A DNA stretch of 64,000 nt, taken from positions 1-64,000 of the forward strand of contig CADAAU010000006.1 in NCBI GenBank assembly GCA_902786015.1. The letters run 5' to 3'. The position numbers and the translations under genes are program-made. Shown here piece by piece: positions 60,969 to 64,000 of this stretch. The stretch's first letter is position 1. Each line of letters begins with the position of its first letter. This stretch comes from an uncultured Coriobacteriaceae bacterium. Lineage in GTDB: Bacteria; Actinomycetota; Coriobacteriia; Coriobacteriales; Atopobiaceae. The notes below the pieces were generated by a model. The model was not told the DNA's origin, searched no databases, and worked only from the letters and a program-made list of their open reading frames with translations.

Positions 60969-60997
60969 TACCTGTTGGGGAGTATCCCCGGCAGGTA
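60969..60997. repeat. GGGGAGTATCCCC repeat in a short hairpin
   Basis: Core 60977-60989, the reverse complement of the GGGGATACTCCCC form, flanked by TACCTG and CAGGTA. It lies between apt and the ClC gene and may act as a terminator. Confidence 0.8.
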
Positions 60998-61024
60998 TTC
61001 TTGGGTATTTATGGGTGACGAAAT

Positions 61025-62614
61025 ATGGATCGTACTAGTACACAAACCTCAATTCCCAAGGAGCTGCGTCCTTCTCGCCGTCATCAAATAGCGCTGGCGG
61101 GTGAGGGCGTTCTTGTGGGGATTGCGGTAGGAGTTCTAATTTCGCTCTATCGCATGAGCTTGTCTCATGCGGAGCGGGCATTGCGTTCAATTACCGAGTT
61201 CTTGTTGAGCGGGGGAGCGCTGGCACTGCTGTGGTTTTTTGCACTTGCCATCATACTTGTCGCTGTGGGCAGACTCATGTTGTGGGAACCATCGACGCAA
61301 GGGTCGGGCATTCCACAGATTGATGCCGAGGTTGCAGGCCGCGCAGACATGCCTTGGCATCGAATCATACCCATAAAGTTCATTGAAGGCGTTCTGTGTG
61401 CCTTTGCTGGACTCTCTTTGGGCCGAGAGGGGCCATCGGTGCAATTGGGTGGAATGGCTGGCAAAGGCGTCTCAAAGGCTCTCAGACGCGATAGGGCCAA
61501 CGAACGGCTTCTCGTGACATGTGGTGCCGCGGCTGGTATGTCGGCTGCTTTCCATGCGCCCTTAACGGGTGTCTTGTTTGCGGTGGAAGAGATACACAAG
61601 GAATTCTCGTCCTCGCTCATAATATCTGTCATGTGTTCGTCTGTCGTGGCAGACTTCGTGACTTCGGCCGTCTTGGGCATAGAGCCCGTCGTTCAGTTCA
61701 TCTCGTATAGCCCTATGCCGCATGAGCTCTATCATGCCGTCTTGCCTATGGGCGTTGTGTGCGGCGTTTTGGGCGTTCTTCACAACAAGGGCATGTTCTT
61801 TATACAGGAACAACTATACGATCGCATACAGTTTGGTGCGCCTTATACACGATTGGTAATCCCTTTTGCGATTGCCGGAGTAGTTGCATTCGTGTATCCC
61901 GAAATCATGTGCGGGGGAGACGCCATCCTCGAGCACGTGTTGGAGTCTCCCTATGGTGCCATGTTTCCGCTCTTTGGGCTGCTCGTGGCAAAGTATGTCT
62001 TCACGTGCGTGTGCTTTGGCTCGGGAGCCCCCGGCGGAACGCTGTTTCCCTTGGTTGTTATGGGTGCTCTTATTGGTGCGCTGTATGGTAATGGCGTATC
62101 GGCGCTTTTTGGCGTATCTGGATCGTTTGAGAATGCTTTTATTATACTTGGCGTCGCGGGATTGTTTGCCTCGGTTATTCAGGCGCCTGTAACTGCTGTC
62201 GTTTTGGTATTCGAGCTGACCGGAAGCCTCAACGCGCTGCTGGCTACGTCAATAATATCTGTCATATCGTTCATAACGGCAAGCCTATTGCGGGGCGAGC
62301 CATTCTACGAGCATCTGTATTTGCGTTTGCTTGGCTGGAGAGTGGAAGAAGATGCCGACGAGGAGTCATCAGGCTCCAAGGTCCTTAAATCATATGTGAT
62401 TGGCGTTAACTCCGCATTGGACGGCCGCAAGGTCAGTGAAGTCGCATGGCCGAAGGGAACTCTCATAATCGTTGCAAAACGTGCCGGCCAGGAACTGGTA
62501 GTTGATGGCAACACGCAATTTGAGGCGCTAGACACAATAGTCGTCATCATGGACGTCGCACAAGAAGACACTCACGACGAGTTGATTCACGCTCTCTGTA
62601 AAGCCAATTTATAA
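61025..62614 (+). CDS. ClC-type chloride/anion transporter with TrkA-C domain
   Basis: 529 residues. ClC proteins are dimers that exchange anions (Cl-, sometimes F-) for protons. Motifs: GSGIPQID (selectivity region), GREGPSVQLG with the gating Glu, FGSGAPGGTLFPLVVMGALI (the second signature), and about ten to twelve membrane segments. The C-terminal 75 residues (SALDGRKVSEVAWPKGTLII, ELVVDGNTQFEALDTIVVIM) form a TrkA-C ligand-binding domain. The Tyr/external glutamate pattern cannot be judged by eye, so exchanger and channel are both possible. It is a single-gene unit. Confidence 0.9.
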   Translation: MDRTSTQTSIPKELRPSRRHQIALAGEGVLVGIAVGVLISLYRMSLSHAERALRSITEFLLSGGALALLWFFALAIILVAVGRLMLWEPSTQGSGIPQIDAEVAGRADMPWHRIIPIKFIEGVLCAFAGLSLGREGPSVQLGGMAGKGVSKALRRDRANERLLVTCGAAAGMSAAFHAPLTGVLFAVEEIHKEFSSSLIISVMCSSVVADFVTSAVLGIEPVVQFISYSPMPHELYHAVLPMGVVCGVLGVLHNKGMFFIQEQLYDRIQFGAPYTRLVIPFAIAGVVAFVYPEIMCGGDAILEHVLESPYGAMFPLFGLLVAKYVFTCVCFGSGAPGGTLFPLVVMGALIGALYGNGVSALFGVSGSFENAFIILGVAGLFASVIQAPVTAVVLVFELTGSLNALLATSIISVISFITASLLRGEPFYEHLYLRLLGWRVEEDADEESSGSKVLKSYVIGVNSALDGRKVSEVAWPKGTLIIVAKRAGQELVVDGNTQFEALDTIVVIMDVAQEDTHDELIHALCKANL

Positions 62615-62642
62615 CTGCGGCAAGGATAAGCCGATACTGGGT

Positions 62643-62677
62643 GGCCCGTATGAGGGGAAGTGTTCCTCGTACGGGCC
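62643..62677. terminator. Terminator after the ClC gene
   Basis: GGCCCGTA...GAGG pairs with CCTC...TACGGGCC around GGAAGTGTT, followed by AATTTGTG. It is 28 bases after the stop and could also serve trxB on the other strand. Confidence 0.7.
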
Positions 62678-62802
62678 AATTTGTGTAGCGGTGTGCGAGC
62701 ACATCCGCTAATGATCATGATACTCTCTACTTTACATAACAACGATTATCAGAGTTACAGAGAAGGAAACCTCACTACGAATTGCCATTCCGTTCCCATG
62801 GC

Positions 62803-63747
62803 CTATTCGTAGACAGGGACACCAAGATATGCTGCGGCTGCAGTTGCGGCAACGGCGCCGTCACTTGCGGCCGTGACTATTTGACGCAGAGGTGTGTCGC
62901 GTACGTCACCAGCTGCAAAGATACCAGGCGTACTCGTAGCCATATGGGCATCGGTAATAACATATCCCGCAGGCGTAGTCTCTACGTAGTCCCTAACCAA
63001 CTCTGACGTGGGTACGCGCCCAACGAACACGAATACGCCCACACCTTGCTCGAACGTATCTGTGGTCTGCGTACCGTCCTCGTTGTTCCTAAAGGTAATC
63101 TCGGTGATTGCCGTCTGTCCGTCGACCTTGACGATGGACGTAAGGAAACGGATGCTCGCCTTGCCGGTATCCTCGAGTTCCTTTGCAAGCGCACGTTGCG
63201 CACGAAGATGATCCTTGCGAACCACCAGCGTCACATGGCTGGCGAATCGTGTCAGAAACAGTGCTTCCTCGACTGCAGAATTGCCTCCGCCAATTACAAA
63301 GACCTCACGACCGCGGAAAAACATGCCATCGCACGTAGCGCAATACGAAACACCACGCCCAACGTATTCCTTTTCACCTTCGAACCCAGCGAGTCGTGGT
63401 ACGGCACCGGCGGCAAGAATGATAGACCGCGCGTCATATGCCTGCTGCGGCGTCGTCACCACGAAGCGGCCATCCTCACCGCGTTCGATTGACTCCACAT
63501 TCGTTGTGGTCATGCAAGCGCCAAGGTCTGTTGCCTGTTGGCGCATTGCCTCCATCAGCGAATACCCGTCGGTATGTGGTACTCCGGGATAGTTGTCGAC
63601 CTCGCTGGTCTGTAGTACCTGACCACCAAATGCCTGCTGTTCCAAGGTTATGGCATCAAGCAAGGCCCGTTGCGCATAAATGGATGCCGACATGCCCGCA
63701 GGTCCGCCGCCAATAATTACAAGATCCTTCTTCGTTGCGTCACTCAT
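62803..63747 (-). CDS. trxB: Thioredoxin reductase
   Basis: 314 residues. An FAD enzyme that reduces thioredoxin with NADPH. FAD motif DLVIIGGGPAGMSASIYAQR, redox-active CATC in VSYCATCDGMFFRGREV, NADPH-binding VFVIGGGNSAVEEALFLTRF, and C-terminal GIFAAGDVRDTPLRQIVTAA. A 100-base gap separates it from dut upstream. Confidence 0.94.
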   Translation of the reverse strand: MSDATKKDLVIIGGGPAGMSASIYAQRALLDAITLEQQAFGGQVLQTSEVDNYPGVPHTDGYSLMEAMRQQATDLGACMTTTNVESIERGEDGRFVVTTPQQAYDARSIILAAGAVPRLAGFEGEKEYVGRGVSYCATCDGMFFRGREVFVIGGGNSAVEEALFLTRFASHVTLVVRKDHLRAQRALAKELEDTGKASIRFLTSIVKVDGQTAITEITFRNNEDGTQTTDTFEQGVGVFVFVGRVPTSELVRDYVETTPAGYVITDAHMATSTPGIFAAGDVRDTPLRQIVTAASDGAVAATAAAAYLGVPVYE

Positions 63748-63847
63748 GAGTCTCCCCTTTCATCGTTCACAAATACATCGTGCACGATTAGTATATGAAA
63801 CGTGGAGCTGCACGTCAACAAACAAAAGGCCTTTTGGAAACTCTGTG

Positions 63848-64000
63848 TTAAGCCCCGCTTGAGCCGAATCCGCCGGCACCCCGATCGGTTTCGTCGAGTT
63901 CGCCTACTTCAACAAGCCTCACCACCGGAACGCGCTGAATCACAAGCTGAGCAATACGCTCTCCACGCTCAATATGAATCTCGCGCTCGTTGTCCAGGTT
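63848..64000 (-). CDS. dut: dUTP diphosphatase, C-terminal part
   Basis: Only the last 50 residues are inside the window. [20 protein letters not shown] and the final P-loop-like motif [12 protein letters not shown] (motif 5) are diagnostic of trimeric dUTPase, which cleaves dUTP to dUMP and keeps uracil out of DNA. The frame is open to the window edge. It lies upstream of trxB on the same strand. Confidence 0.92.
   Translation of the reverse strand, partial: NLDNEREIHIERGERIAQLVIQRVPVVRLVEVGELDETDRGAGGFGSSGA

Overview
The window reads as chromosome of a strictly anaerobic, non-sporulating actinobacterium of the class Coriobacteriia, most likely an Olsenella/Lancefieldella-type Atopobiaceae (inference). 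The reasons are the core gene order rpsO-pnp, RNase J-ftsK-rodZ-like-rimO-pgsA-recA-recX-RNase Y-spoVS-miaB-miaA-hflX-lexA, the oxygen-sensitive enzymes ([FeFe]-hydrogenase-type sensor), and a set of secreted proteins built from ChW (clostridial hydrophobic W) repeats.

Layout. 1-4160: cell-surface genes, namely a truncated ChW protein, a lipoprotein and a ChW-anchored L,D-transpeptidase. 4303-26751: conserved housekeeping block (translation, RNA decay, chromosome segregation, tRNA/ribosome modification, recombination and SOS control). Here the recA promoter carries a LexA-type box in its spacer, and lexA is divergent from a YneA-like LysM gene across a shared box. An uncharacterised GHKL ATPase lies between RNase Y and SpoVS. 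26824-36371: accessory island beginning at tRNA-Gln and tRNA-Glu. A 50-bp perfect repeat of the tRNA-Glu 3' end (26945-26994 and 32589-32638) bounds a 5.7-kb element. It holds an integrase that has lost its catalytic core, arm-type repeat clusters at both ends, phage-tail remnants, a NADAR protein, an Abi_2/HEPN abortive-infection protein and an excisionase-like protein. Beyond the right repeat is an older, decayed stretch with gene fragments (mtnN, SGNH hydrolase, MBG-domain adhesin, ABC transporter tail), a VOC protein and an orphan Nif11-type leader peptide fused to a four-cysteine tail.

36447-44752: second surface locus. A papain-like protease, a GH3 glycosidase and an SGNH/GDSL hydrolase all carry 6-9 ChW repeats. 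With the L,D-transpeptidase they form a set of wall-active enzymes sharing one putative anchoring module. 44833-52311: TPM-domain gene (frameshifted), zinc-ribbon membrane protein, asnA, a sensory [FeFe]-hydrogenase/PAS protein overlapping a PP2C phosphatase, and a membrane protein with a probable double-psi barrel tail. 52378-64000: a large protein that looks like an inactivated SF1 helicase, a CDP-alcohol phosphatidyltransferase, a D,D-carboxypeptidase, a GcvT-like protein, RidA, a GarA-like FHA protein with an FtsR-like MerR regulator, apt, a ClC transporter, trxB and the end of dut.

A dispersed palindromic motif, GGGGATACTCCCC, occurs at least seven times, always between genes and in one place as a 31-bp inverted pair. 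All identifications rest on reading the sequence and recalled family motifs; no database search was run.
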